In this document: positions 12,101 through 24,186 of the stretch, piece after piece
Position numbering within the stretch: the first letter of the stretch is position 1
Layout: the number at the start of each line of letters is the position of its first letter
From: Gigaspora rosea
Lineage: Eukaryota > Glomeromycota > Glomeromycetes > Diversisporales > Gigasporaceae
Length of the DNA: 64,000 bases
NCBI GenBank assembly: GCA_003550325.1
Contig: QKWP01000489.1
Span: 8,538 to 72,537 of the forward strand
Direction of reading: 5' to 3'
Notes under the pieces: generated by a model
The model's input: only the letters and a program-made list of their open reading frames with translations
What the model was told of the DNA's origin: nothing
Databases searched by the model: none
Translations under genes and position numbers: made by a program

Positions 12101-13864
12101 TTATTTCATATAATCACCAATCAACTTATTCAAATATTCATAAGTAGAAAATTGTATAGCCCCTCCAGGAGCAATTCTAACACATCTTAAAGTAGCACCT
12201 TTGAAAAATGATTTTAAACCTTCATTTTTTAACATCGATTTAACACATTCAAAACTATTTCTATATCCAACATTTTGATCTTGCATTCGAGTTTTTACAA
12301 CATCAGGTGGTGAATTAAATATACCTACAAGAATGTTTGCTAAAAAACCTGATAATGCATGTTGAAATGGTGTATTTTGACCGTTGTTTAAACTTGAAAA
12401 TAAATCTTTGAATGTTGTATAGCCAGTAAACTATTATTATATTTTTTTTTAAAAAAAAAAATCTATGGTTAGTAAACTAAGAAGTCGGCTATTAATAAAT
12501 AAATAATCAGTAAATTACAAAAATTTACTTTGACAGCCAATCCCCAAGACTGTCTAAAGATAGTAGGAAGAAGTCCCTTGTATAATGCCAATACCCTATA
12601 AATATATTATTAATAGGCTTATAAATAATTGTAATTGTATGTAAAAAAAAAAAGCTTATTCTAAGTTAATAATATATATATATATATTTACCCTTCCTCT
12701 TTTACAATATGCACTATGGTTGAAGTCATACTATGATATCTTTTTCTATTCAGATCAGTTTGTTGCCTTACTTTTATTAATTCTAGAGGTGTTACTAAAG
12801 TTGAAGCTTGTAAAATCCCTGTGCAAATCTAATGATTAAAAAGTTATTAATATTATGAAACCATTTTAAAGAATATTAATAACCATAATAACATAGAATT
12901 TACCCCTGTAAAAGCTGCAGAACTAATTTTAAAAACATAGTAATTCATTTGTTCTTATAGTCTTGTAATTCAATGTAATAAAAACTTTGATCTTTTACAA
13001 ACCTTCCAGGTGGTATTAAAACTCCTTCCATTCGGTCAAAAATTGGTTTAAACATTGGTGTACAAGTGATCGTCAGAAAGAGTAAATAACAAAAAAAAAA
13101 AAAAAAAAAAAGCTTTAATGCAATTCGATTAAAAAAGAAAAAATCAAAAATTATTTTTATTACCTTGGAGTTACAATGCACATTACTGGCAGCGTTCCTC
13201 TATACAAAGCTTTATATACAATACATATAGTGAGTTATAAGAAATCTTATATTCATATAAAAAAAAAAACAAACAAATTACCAAACACGCCTTCTTGAGA
13301 GGCGATTCTTTTAAAAGAGTTTAATATCCCAATACCATCATAATTAGAGGAAACACGTATTGACTTAAGATCAATTAAAAAATGAGATTTGATAGCTCAA
13401 ATGTTTCCACAACGTGAAGTTTTAATCAAATTCAATGTAATCTCAACCATGAATATTGTAAAATTTCGGTTTGATATTAATTTACCTGAATTCTATGTAA
13501 ATGCAAAATTTCAAAATTTTCACCAATAGAATTTTTTTTTTTTTTTTTTATTGATATATGATAATTCAAGATTTTATTTTACTTACCGTGTTTTCAAAAC
13601 ATCAGTGGGCTATGTTTTATGAAAAAGGTTGAATAGTTTGCCTATATCGTAATAATAAATCGAAAAGAACAGTAAATGACAAACCTGCATGATAAGAACC
13701 TCTACGAAACTATTTGTATGAATCATTATATACAATAATTTTAATGACAAAAAATTTTATCAAATTTTTTGGAATTTATAATTGAATTGAAGTTTTTACC
13801 CAGCACCTGTGCCGGCTATAGTTGACACAAGGATTTTTTTCGCTTGACCCTTTTTTGAAGACAT
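12101..13864 (-). CDS. Mitochondrial carrier family protein (di/tricarboxylate type by resemblance)
   Basis: Solute carrier of the inner mitochondrial membrane. On the minus strand exons are visible at about 13864-13800 (N-terminus MSSKKGQAKKILV...AGTGAG), 13709-13685 (FVEVLIMQ), 13609-13587 (PTDVLKTR, first carrier signature), 13363-13282, 13209-13164, about 13002-12904, 12828-12692 (PLELIKVRQQ, second signature), 12595-12529 and 12430-12101 (PPDVVKTRMQ, third signature). Each repeat is followed by an EG...YKG/FKG motif. The C-terminal RIAPGGAIQFSTYEYLNKL resembles the succinate-fumarate carrier group more than ADP/ATP carriers, but the substrate is inference. From 12828 to the stop the exons join cleanly. 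Between 13587 and 12904 I could not join two exon pairs in frame (each off by one base), so this half has either a misjudged splice site, sequence errors or real damage. Confidence 0.85.
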
Positions 13865-14111
13865 CTTACAACACAAATGGATTGGAAAATTCGATCTTTT
13901 TTTGATCTTTAAATAAATTGATAAGATTATCAGAACGAATCATCACATGGGAATGGTTTCCGGAAACCATAGAAGAATATTACATTCGAAATATATATTA
14001 ATCTATTTTAAAAATCAGCTCTTTCTTAAATAGCAACCAAAGAAAAAGTCAAGTTCATAAATATTTACATTATAAAAGTGAACATATGTTTAAGTGAATT
14101 TTAATAATTTA

Positions 14112-14233
14112 CTATGATTTATTAATAAGTTTATACCCATATTTTGTATAAACATTAGGTTCGAAATTAACCCAAGTTTGACTTTGACTTTGAATTCGCA
14201 TAAATTGATTTTCTGCTTTTAGGAATTGAAAAA
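14112..14233 (-). CDS. C-terminal exon of an unrecognised protein (low confidence)
   Basis: The minus strand shows a coding-looking tail ending at a TAG at 14112-14114, preceded by FLKAENQFMRIQSQ, TWVNFEPN and YTKYGYKLINKS. An acceptor AG lies just before 14233, and the frame stays open further upstream to about 14345. I could not find convincing upstream exons, because the neighbouring DNA at higher coordinates is repeat-derived. No function assigned; a pseudogene fragment is equally possible. Confidence 0.35.
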
Positions 14234-14792
14234 CTAATTTTATTATATTTTTTAAAGATAAAAATATACTATCGTTATACAATATTAAATCGATTATTTT
14301 TTCATCAATTGTATGTAGATACAGTAATACCCATTAACACACAATAAATTATAACGTTTAAATTTATTTACTTCATATTTGCAATGTACGTAGATTATTC
14401 TTTTGCAGTAGTTTTTTTTAAGGTCGTTTATATATCATAGGTAATATTAAGGATTCTGCTTTTGTATCATAAACCAAATGATAATTTTTAATATTTTGCA
14501 AAGTAATACTGCTGTAAAATAAAGGTTAGTTTTATTTTCTCTAAAGGTATTTTAAGGGGTTGTCTTATTTTCTCTAAAGGTATTTTATTAACAAAATTTA
14601 TCTTGAGATAAAAGAATATTCTTTTTATTCTTTTTAGATTGATATGTTTGTTGATACGATCTCTTTCAATATAACTATTACGATATACAGTATACTGTAT
14701 TTGCGTGAAATAAATTGTCATTGATGTTATTTTGAAGTACTTTAATTAGTTTAGCTGAAGATTTTTTTTTAAAACTCAATGACTTGCATTCA

Positions 14793-16850
14793 GTTAAGGG
14801 CGTTCTCAAGCACCTCACTCAAAGGATCGGAGGCAAATTTTTAATTAGTCGTAAGTTGAATAAATTACGTATATGACCGAATAAAAGCTACCTCCGAAAA
14901 AAACTACCCTCTCGATTTTGGATCCAAAAATTTGAGGGAAGTTATTATGTTTTAATAATAAAATTAGACCTGAATAGAATCTACCCCCTCTTTTAGTCTG
15001 AAAAAACTCTCAAACTTTTGGTAACTTTTGTTCGGTAATATACGATAACCAGGTTAGTTATCATTTCGATGTTGTCAAGTACTTATTATTACTTATTACA
15101 CAAAAAATGATGAGAAATAATCGGAAATAATAAATAATAATACTTGTCAATGGATCGAAATGTTTTTAATTAGTCGGAAATCGAGATACAAACCACCTTT
15201 ATTCGTCAAAAATTTGTCATTGATAAAGGTAGCTCAAGCATTACTTTATGTTCAAACAAATAATAAACAATAAATTCTCACCAAGTTTCTATCCGATCCC
15301 AAAAAAGTAACCATTTTATTGTTAATGCTCGAAGCTTTTAAAACAAATAATGATAAGAGCATAATAAATACAACACATCTTTTAAAATAATAATAATAAT
15401 AACATAAAAAAAAAAAATTTACTTCTTGTTGCTGTAAAGCAACTTTCGATAATGATTCGATAATTTGATTCTGTTGCTGTTGCAACAAAAAATTTAAATT
15501 GGTATAAAAAAGAAGCCGATGCAACTAAAGTTGAAGCTTCGGAATAGAAATTTTTTTTTTTTATTGGATTTTTTAGTTGTTTTGGGTGGCATAGTGAAGG
15601 TCACGAACAAAAGAAAAAGAGTATGCTCAAGCATTTAATTCTGTTAATATCGTCATTGATGCTTGAGCATCATCATGATCATTTTTAAATCAATTGATTG
15701 AGATGCTTGAGAACATCCTAAATGAATTGATCGGAAATAAAATTTTAAATAGTAGTCAGGGGTTAAAAAAAACTTAAGTGAATTTCCGCTTCACCGGAAA
15801 AAGTCTGGAGACGCAGACCGTTTTTTTTTTCAACGAGTTAATGCTGATTAGTAAAAAATGGTTGCTTCAAGCACTTTGCTTTGTGCCATGGATCTTCAGC
15901 GAAAATATAATCGACAAAAAATCATTACTCTTATCGTTTAAAGGCATACCATGCCAATATTTATAATATTTATTATTTTTAATTTTTATGTCAAAATGCA
16001 ACAATTTCATTTTACTAAAAAAAATTTTTTTGCATTCAAATTCATTATTTTTGCGTTGGTTTTGTTCGAAGCTAAAGGCGCAAACATTGTTGCTGTAAAC
16101 AACATATGAATATTTGTAAAGTCCATAATGGAGAAGTTAAGGCACTTGGTGTTGCTAAAGTTACATTTATTTGAAGTGTTAGTCGCCTTTTTTTTTCGCT
16201 ATGATTTCTGAAAATAATGCAAGAAATAGTCTGCTCAAGTAACGATCGCAATCATTATTTCAATCACTTGCAATAATTAAGCATCATCTCACTCACTATC
16301 AAATCGCATTGCTTGAAACACCCTGAATCGGCGAGGTACAAACCATCTTTTTTCTTCAAAAATTTACCATTGATAAAGGTCGCTCAAGCACTACTTTTAC
16401 GTTTTTTTACATACAAACTATGAATCCTCAACACATTTCTAACCGATAAAATAAAGGTTATTTTATTTTTATTAAAACAAATTGATTCCTTAATGCTAAT
16501 GTAGTAAATAAACTCATTTTTTAACATTTAACCAACTTGTAATGAATACTGTTATTCAATTCTTCGCTCATTAGCCAAAAAAAAAAAAAAAAAATCTTAT
16601 TGCTATAAAGCGACTTTCGCTAATGATTCCATAAATTTATTCTATTTGCTGTTGCAACAAAAAATTTAAATCATTTTTGAAGCTTTCGGCAACTGGTTGA
16701 ATAGAATTTTCTTATTAATTTTTTAGGTGTTTAGGTATCAAGAAGATCGCGAAAAAGTATACTCAAGCATCTAATTCAATAAATATAGTCAATAATTGTG
16801 ATGCTTGAGCATCATCATGATTTGAATGCTTGAGAACACCCTAATCATTA
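14793..16850. mobile_element. Cluster of PIF/Harbinger-like elements with GGGTGTTCTCAAGCA termini
   Basis: The left boundary near 14796 reads AAGGGCGTTCTCAAGCAC, and inverse ends TGCTTGAGAACAYCCTAA occur near 15701-15721 and 16826-16847, with a variant at 16311-16328. TAA follows the right ends, fitting a TTA/TAA target. A stretch of about 550 bp is present twice in direct orientation (about 15180-15720 and 16320-16847), sharing the block with GCAACTTTCGATAATGATTC-like and TTGCTGTTGCAACAAAAAA sequence. CTCAAGCA/TGCTTGAG words recur through the cluster. No intact transposase seen. A related 221-bp copy lies at 26241-26461. Confidence 0.6.
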
Positions 16851-17240
16851 TATGGCTCTTTTTAAATGGTGTCACGAAATAACGATGGTACGTACTATAT
16901 TGGTTTATTATTTTGTAATTTGGATACCATTTAGGTTTTTTTTTTTCACTATAACAATTCACATGTTCACATATTCACATATGCTTAAAAATTGGAACGC
17001 GAATTTAAAAATTAAAGAACTTAGATTTTTTATTCACTATAACATATACGCATATACATATATGCTTAAAAATCGGAACGCGAATTTAAAAAACCACAAA
17101 AGGAAAGATCAGATTTTATAGATACAAGAAATGCATTTCATGGACTATTGATAATAAATTATTGAACTAATAACATTGAAAAAAAAAAAAAAAAAAAAGC
17201 CCGACGAACTAAAACCCGGCGAGAATAAATATCATTTTTT
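16851..17240. other. Spacer with a short direct duplication
   Basis: Contains two near-identical copies of TATGCTTAAAAATYGGAACG (about 16980 and 17062), each preceded by a CATAT-rich stretch. Otherwise AT-rich and non-coding. Confidence 0.4.
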
Positions 17241-17634
17241 TTAGATATTATTGTTTTTACGTTCTCGTCCTTGAGCTTGTAATTGATCATCTCCGATAGC
17301 GGAGCCGACAGTTTCTTTAGCTCCGCCTACGACTTCATTTGTTTTATTTCTTGATTGGTCTTTTGTGGCATTTTTGGCGGCATCAGATTCGGTTTTACCT
17401 ATTTATTTATAATAAAAAATTTTAATAATCATATAATTTATCCAATCCTTTTTTTAAATACTATTAATTATAAGAGATTAATTGCATTGAATGCATACCT
17501 TCAAGTTTTTTGGCGGTACCTTCGGCTTGCATTTGTTCATTGCCTAATGCTTTGCCGACAGTTTCTTTAACTGCACCTTGATAGTATTTGGCATCACCGC
17601 CAATTTTGGATGGTTCGTTGTTGGAAGAAGACAT
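17241..17634 (-). CDS. CsbD-like stress protein, two repeats
   Basis: Two exons, 17634-17499 and 17398-17241, join in frame across a GTATGC...AG intron of 100 nt to give 97 residues. Each exon carries one CsbD-like module: KYYQGAVKETVGKALGNEQMQAEGTAKK in the first (read as two adjoining motifs, GAVKETVGKALGN and EQMQAEGTAKKLEG), and GGAKETVGSAIGDDQLQAQG in the second. CsbD-family proteins are small hydrophilic polypeptides linked to general stress in bacteria and found widely in fungi; no enzymatic role is established. A TATA-like TATTTATATC lies about 110 bp upstream of the ATG. No frame damage. Confidence 0.88.
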
Positions 17635-17779
17635 GTTGCTTGTATAAAGTTTTTTAAAATTTGTTGATTTAAAGTTGTTTTGATAGTTGTTATTGAAGTG
17701 TTTGAATTTGATGGGGAATTTTGGAAGGGAGAAAAGGCCGATATTTATATCTTTTTTTTTAAAAAAAAAATGCATTCAA

Positions 17780-20700
17780 ACAAGAATTCGATCTTAATGA
17801 TATCATTTTGTTAAAATTCTTTTTCTGAAGGACCGCTTCAATGTTATCATTAATACGTAAGTATCATACATATTATGATAAATTTATTACGTCATTATTA
17901 CATTTACATTTTTAATTTATTTATTTATATAGTTTTTTATAATCGTCATATACACGTCTTGATGACGATATCAAGATGAAATATATTATGATGAAACCTA
18001 ATTTAGATAATTTATTTTGTTTTTATTTTGTGTCATATATACTATAATTTATTCCGATTATCATATCTGGATTAGTATGGTAAAAATATGCGTTAGAATT
18101 GATCATCTCGAAAGTTATCAATATGAAAATATTATTATTCAATACTTTCGGTCCCCAAGTTTGGAAGTTCGAATCTAATATATACAATAATAGAGATACC
18201 AATACGAGGAATTTATGTTTCGATATCTATAAAATATTCTATTTACTGATTAAACAATGAAAAAAGCACAAGATTATGTGCTATTTTGTTGTTCTTCCGT
18301 AACTTCAATTACGTTTATTTGACTGTGCATTAAACCTGAAATCAAAAAATTTTTATCGCGTAAACCTGCACTAAACAAATTTAACAAAATTTAAACCGCC
18401 TATTTCCACAATGCAAAAGAATTATAAAAAGTAAGTTTATAAAATCATTTTAATATTATTTCCACAATTCAAAAGAATTATAAAGAATAATAGTTTATGA
18501 AAATCATTTTAATATTATACTATTATTAAAGCTTCAGTATAAAATGAATAAAAAAAAATAAATAAAATCATTAAAACAAATAAGTAGTCTTTACGATTAT
18601 CTTTGAAGTTCTAGCTTTACAGCTTTAGTTGTTTATTTCACATATACAGTATACGCATTATAATAAGTGATGCATATACTACACGTACTATGTAACGTAA
18701 TACAAATCGGCACTACCGTAAATTCTCGAAAGTACGTTATTCGATCATCTGCGCTTTATTTTAAGTACGCCCATGTGCGTTATTTCGATATAAAGAGTCA
18801 ATTTCAAAATTAAATTATTATTGTTGTACTATACTATAAAAAAATTCACTGGACGCCCATTCGGTATATCAAACAAAGACAAATGTAACCAAGCTAGGGA
18901 TGTTAAGTAATTCACGGGGAACGGGTTCAAATTGGGCTGACCTAATCATATGATATCAATATGCCATTTTTTAATACATCCAGCATATTTAATATACATG
19001 AATAATCAAAATAGTAAATGCTTATTGTTCTTACTATTACAAGAAAAGCATAAAAATTCCTGTTTTCTAAGTTATTTAATACCGGTAAGCAGGATTTTGA
19101 AATGTTAAATGGTTCGGTTCTAATCCGTCTCTGAGAAATCTGGTCTTGAAGTTAAGGAACGTCCTGTCAGAAACTGGTCTAACCCTAGTGGTTTAAACAA
19201 AATTTTTGAACTCTATATCGACAGTTCACAAATTTACAATCTCGGAAAAATTTTTAACCTATTATTAACCCACCTGACATAGAAATTTTAGCAATGATAT
19301 ACTCTAACCTGGAGATATTGATGGTGTAGTTAAAAATCAATATTTCATATTAGTAGTCAAATTCAAAGTTTTAGGTATCCCCATAAATTCATCACAATTA
19401 ATTCTTATGTTTCTGGTGTTTGATTTATAGTTTTTAGAATGCACCTTGGATCCGGGTTTAATAGTAATACTATATATGCTTCTATGTCTTTATATTTATA
19501 ATATGATATAAAAATTTATTTGTACCGTATTTATCGATTCATATGGATCTCTAGCAGTAATTTAAATTATTTTATAAATAAAATTCTTTAATTTTATTTC
19601 TCTTTTTTTTTCTTATATTATTCATAATCGTGGCATGATCATAATCTCAATAATAAAAGACCTTATGAACTGTCGGTAAATATGCTTCAATAATAATAGA
19701 CCTATATTTACCAAAATTGGATTGTTAGAATAAAAAGATATAACATATTAAAAACTAGCAAACATTTTAATTTCTGATTGTTACATCCCTTTTTCTTGGT
19801 CATGCCCAATAGACGGTATCAGACTTAAATTCTTTTGCAGGTTGAATGTTGTGAAACCATTTAAATAAATCTAACCGGGTTGCCTGCAAGTTAATTGTTA
19901 ATATACCCGGGTAACTGGTAAGGGGGTATAGTCCTTAAGGTGATACAATACATATACACAGTGAAACCTCTCTAAATGCACTCTAATTCCGACCAGAATA
20001 TATATGTGACCTTCATAAATGTGCTTTTTCTTATTATTCTCTAAGTGCACGTTGTTAAAGTTTGGGCCCCGTAAGGTGTATATAGAGAGGTCTGACTGTA
20101 TTGTGTATAAAAATACTTGAATATTTTACCCGGTTAAAAGAATCTTTACCCGGTTATAAGCGGATAATCTGGATAACCCGGGTACGGGTCCAATGGATCA
20201 GATGTGATGCAGAATGTAATAGATGTAATGTTGATTTCTTTGTCTAAAAGTTTTTTCTTTAAAAAAAAAAAAAATAATAAATAATAAATAAAGGAAAATA
20301 CTATTTCCACAATGTAATTTGCTGTCTTCCATCATGAAATAACTGACATCACAAATTTTACTTCTAATTCTGGCTATGATTTACAAAACTATGAAAATAG
20401 AGATTCCTTAAATGTGTTGAAAATGATTCCTTAAATATATTGTACGAAAATTAATAAATTTTTAAAAAAGAAAAAGCAAAAGTTGTAAATCAAAACTAGA
20501 ATGTTGCATAAAATGTTTTAATTGAATCAGTTTTAGCACTTCAACGCCATTAGAATCTACATTATTTGGATCAGCAATTTACCACAGCAAAAAGTCAGAA
20601 GTGGTGTACGAAATATAGAGCATTATTTTTAAAGAAAGTTTAACACAATAGAAACTTTATATTGTTACAATACTACGACATATTTTAAATGTCATGACAC

Positions 20701-21690
20701 ATGAAAATGTTACGGCATGTTAATTAAGACTTTTTGACGTATTTTCATATAAAAAGTTACAGTTTACGTCACCAATCTTCTACGCCTGTTTAATTTTACA
20801 TTACTATATTTACACAGTTTTAAAAACAAGAGAATAAAACACCAATAATGTAAAAGTTTTATAAGTTATAGGATCCCACAGTTACTGTGAAAAATCTTTA
20901 ATCCTCATCCGTTTAAAAAAGGTAATATAATAATAACTTTCAGACGCAAGCTACTGCTATGACTTTTTCAAACGGTTATCTTTTTTTTTTTATTTTAACT
21001 ATGAAGTCCTATAACTACAATAAAACTTTCTACCAACTTTTGATGCTTACATCAATTTTGATTGGTTAATTTGGTGTAATTGGTTAAATATTTTCTTTTT
21101 TTTTTATATTAAACGCCAATTTTTTAAACTATTATAAATTTTAACTTCTCATAACTCTTTTAAAAAACAAATAAGAGAAAATTCCTCCGATAGAAATGTA
21201 ATTTAGCCAAAAAAATCCATCAATTTGTCAGAGGGTTTTTTGATCTAACTTGTTTTAAAAAAAGTTACAACAATTTAAAGTTTTCACTAACAAAGAGTGC
21301 TTTATTGTCCGGTACTGTATACGGCTCTTTTTATTTTTATTATGAGTTTCTTTCTTTTTCTAAAAAGTACTTTATTAATAATGTAAAGTTGAATAGAAAT
21401 TATTAGCCAATCAGATGAACTTCCTACTATGAACCTATACCGATACTAGAATGGCTCCGATTGCTTAACAGTTAACGTAATATGTGTAATGTATTATTGC
21501 GTTTTCAGTTTAAGCTTGATTTGTATGTGTTCCAGAGATTCGTGTTGGTAACAATAAATATATTGTTCATAACTTACGTTTTTACAAAAACTTGGCAAAA
21601 ATCGTTAATAGTTACAAGTTTTCATTGCCAGTAATTATTTTTCTGCTAAACAATTGAGCCAACAACAATATTATCGCGTTTTTTTTTTAA
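17780..21690. other. Long AT-rich region without a supportable gene
   Basis: About 3.9 kb between the CsbD gene and the weak exon set near 22 kb. It contains a fragment with the TTATTTCGA words of the 11.5-kb MITE family at about 18715-18800, the short pogo-like MITE at 19959-20098 and many homopolymer runs. I read both strands and found no family I recognise and no ORF above background. Confidence 0.5.
19959..20098. mobile_element. Short pogo/Tigger-like MITE, 140 bp
   Basis: Left end CAGTGAAACCTCTCTAAATG, right end (reverse complement) CAGTCAGACCTCTCTATATA, with TA following on the right (20099-20100) and CA on the left where TA is expected. It is the same family type as 1743-2080. Confidence 0.65.
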
Positions 21691-21974
21691 AACCACATGT
21701 CGAATTCGCAAAGAATTCTCTGAAGACGAGTTAAATTATTATATCATTCTACCATTAATGGTATAGATACAGAACTTTATTTGGAATTTATTTTGAGCTC
21801 AAAATTAGAAATGAATTTATCCAAATATTGTATGCGATTTCACGCAGAACCTTTTACATAATCATTTAATTTTACAAATTTATATAATTAGTATAATTAT
21901 CTGTATTAACCAAAATTAGGTGGTTGTAAATTTATTCAGAATATTCTGTGAGAATTGCCTTATATGTACATATC

Positions 21975-22281
21975 AAACAGCTTGATTTGGTTTCACCCAT
22001 TACCCAATCATGATCGAGAATTATTTGCTATTAAAATTTTATTACAAAGTGAGTTTTGACAACAACGGTCTTTTAAAACTTGCTTTTAATCCATAATTAA
22101 GTGTATAAAATATTTTAATATCTACATGTTTAATTATTAGCTGAAAGTAAGGAAATTGCTTCCGAATTTACCCTTACCCATTATACAAACGATCGTTCAA
22201 TGACAAACCGATCCTTCACTACCCGAAAATACTCGAACGCTTCAACAACTAATGATAGTGCTTTCTTTTACAGCTTGGCAT
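21975..22281 (+). CDS. Two exon-like segments of an unrecognised protein
   Basis: A segment near 21980-22050 reads FHPLPNHDRELFAIKILLQ and ends at a strong GTGAGT donor. It joins in frame after an ATTAG acceptor (22141) to ESKEIASEFTLTHYTNDRS, TNRSFTTRKYSN and a stop near 22280. The reading frame and splice signals look real, but I found no start exon and know no family for it. Upstream at about 21690-21760 another open piece (KEFSEDELNYYIILPL) may belong to the same gene. Could be a decayed gene. Confidence 0.35.
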
Positions 22282-22873
22282 AACTGTTCTTTGAATATTT
22301 ATTGCTTATTATCTAACATAGAGGCCAAAAAAACTATTTTATTTGAAGGTTTCGTTTGTTATTCTTCATGTCACTTAATAGCAGAAGTTTGTGTAATGAT
22401 GGTTTATCGAAAAAAGACATCTAAAAATCAAATTGGTGGATATGCTTAGAGCCAGATTCATTTAGTTAGTAAAAATCTGGTTTTATTATATAGATGTCCA
22501 GGCTCACTCTATGGTTATAGATTATATATTTTCAACGCATTCCTATTTATTTCTTCTTATTCATCTTAGTCGATGGATCACTTCTTACTAAGTCTCCTAT
22601 TAAATTGATTTGATGTGTTTTGTTTACCTTGCATTTATTTCCTATTATTTGGTCTGATTTAGTCAAAAAAACACCACTTTTTTTTTAGTCTCTTATTCAA
22701 GTTGATTTAACTGGTGCGTGTAACGGTCATTTATTAATCAAAGTATTTGGAATAACCTGTTTATTCTTATTATTCGTGCTTTCTCGGCATTTTATTCTAA
22801 TTCCATGATTCTAGCTGTAAGCCACGCTTCTATAGCTAAGAGTCCAGCTTTCTCCCTTTTCAGTTCAGTAAAT

Positions 22874-23009
22874 TATAGTTATTGTATGGATATGTGTGTG
22901 TAAGTTAGTTACACACCGGTTCATATGAAAGCACGTGGCCTTTGGCCAAGTGATTGAATATGAATCGGTGTTTAACTAACTTATACATGCATATCCATAT
23001 AATAACTAT
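22874..23009. repeat. Near-perfect palindrome, about 135 bp
   Basis: The left half (ATGGATATGTGTGTGTAAGTTAGTTA...CACCGGTTCATATGAAAG) is the inverse of the right half, with a turn at GGCCTTTGGCC near 22940. It directly precedes the 23010-23947 element and shares its CACACCGG...ATATGAAA hairpin motif, so it may be a rearranged end or a separate hairpin element of the same family. Confidence 0.65.
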
Positions 23010-23947
23010 ATTATCGTATGGGTCTGACGTAACAACCCGTGCGTCACTTAACAATAACAATAATTAAACTATAAAAAAAACTTTCGTATTGAATAAACCT
23101 TCGCTGCCCAACAATTGCAATTTAAAAAAAAACACTAACAAATTACAATATTAAAAAACAACCAACTAATTGATGTCTTCGTTTCTGCCAATTACAATTT
23201 ATTCACTCCAGCCAATTACAATATTAAAAAACACACGACTAATTAGTTTCGTTCTAGTCAATTATAATTTTTTTAAAAATCTTCGTCCAAGCTATTTACA
23301 ATATTAAAAGATACATAATTAATTGAAGTCTTTGTTCCAACCATTTAAATTTTTTTTTAAAAAAAAACACATTTAACTACTTGTAAAATTTATAATATAT
23401 CTTCGGCATTCAATCTATTACTATTATAAAAAAAATACCCAGTTAGATAAAAACTTTTGCCCAATCTATTACAATTATAAAAAAATACCCAAATAATAAA
23501 AGTCTTCGCCTAATCTATTACAATTATAAAAAAATACCCAAATAATAAAAGTCTTCGCTTAATCTATTGCAATTATAAAAAACACCCAGATAATAAAAGT
23601 CTTCGCCCAATCTATTGCAATTATAAAAAATACCCAGATAATAAAAGTCTTCGCCCAATCTATTACAATTATAAAAGAATACTCAGCTAATAAAAGGTTT
23701 CGCCCAATTTATTACAATTATAAAAAATACCCAGTTAAACAAAAGTCTTTGTCCAATTATAAAAAAATACCAAACTCACATATTAATACATAGTTTTATA
23801 GCAAAAACCGAATTCAGTTTTTGCTTGTAAAATAACTAAATTCACACCGGTCTATATGAAAATCATGTGTCACATGATTTTCATATAAACCCGTACGATA
23901 AGCTTTCAAAAAAAGCACGGGTTGTTACATAAGACCCATACGATAAT
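23010..23947. mobile_element. 938-bp TIR element with tandem-repeat core
   Basis: The left end ATTATCGTATGGGTCTGACG and the right end, in inverted orientation, ATTATCGTATGGGTCTTATG continue with GTAACAACCCGTGC on both sides. The core 23400-23760 is a tandem array. A hairpin with CATGTGTCACATG at its tip lies near the right end. A second copy at about 45002-46007 shares the TIRs (ATTGTACGGGGTCTGACG) but has a diverged core. No transposase. Confidence 0.75.
23400..23765. repeat. Tandem repeat, about 47-50 bp unit, 7-8 copies
   Basis: Units have the form CAATCTATTACAATTATAAA followed by AAATACCCARATAATAAAAG and TCTTCGCC, with small length changes in the A-run. The central copies are nearly identical and the outer ones diverge. 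Confidence 0.85.
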
Positions 23948-24186
23948 TTCAGTTATAAATTTTGTATGTGTATTCACCATTGTTTTATATAAGATACCAA
24001 ACCATTTCGAAGACCAGATTTGTCGATCACTTTCGCCAAAAAATTTCCGCAGTACTTTGTAGACAATCTAGGCACAGTATAAAAAAAACCTGTTATGATA
24101 CGATAGATCGCATACTAAACTTATAACCTAGTCACTTTATAGATTCCGTAGTTCTTTGATTATAAATTTAGGCACAGTATCTTTTT

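Noticed and set aside
18170..18190. GTTCGAATC word resembling a tRNA B box
   Set aside because: No A box at proper distance and no foldable arms.
23400..23765. Possible CRISPR-like array (regularly spaced repeats)
   Set aside because: The whole 48-bp unit repeats head to tail with no unique spacers, inside a eukaryotic TIR element. It is a simple tandem repeat.
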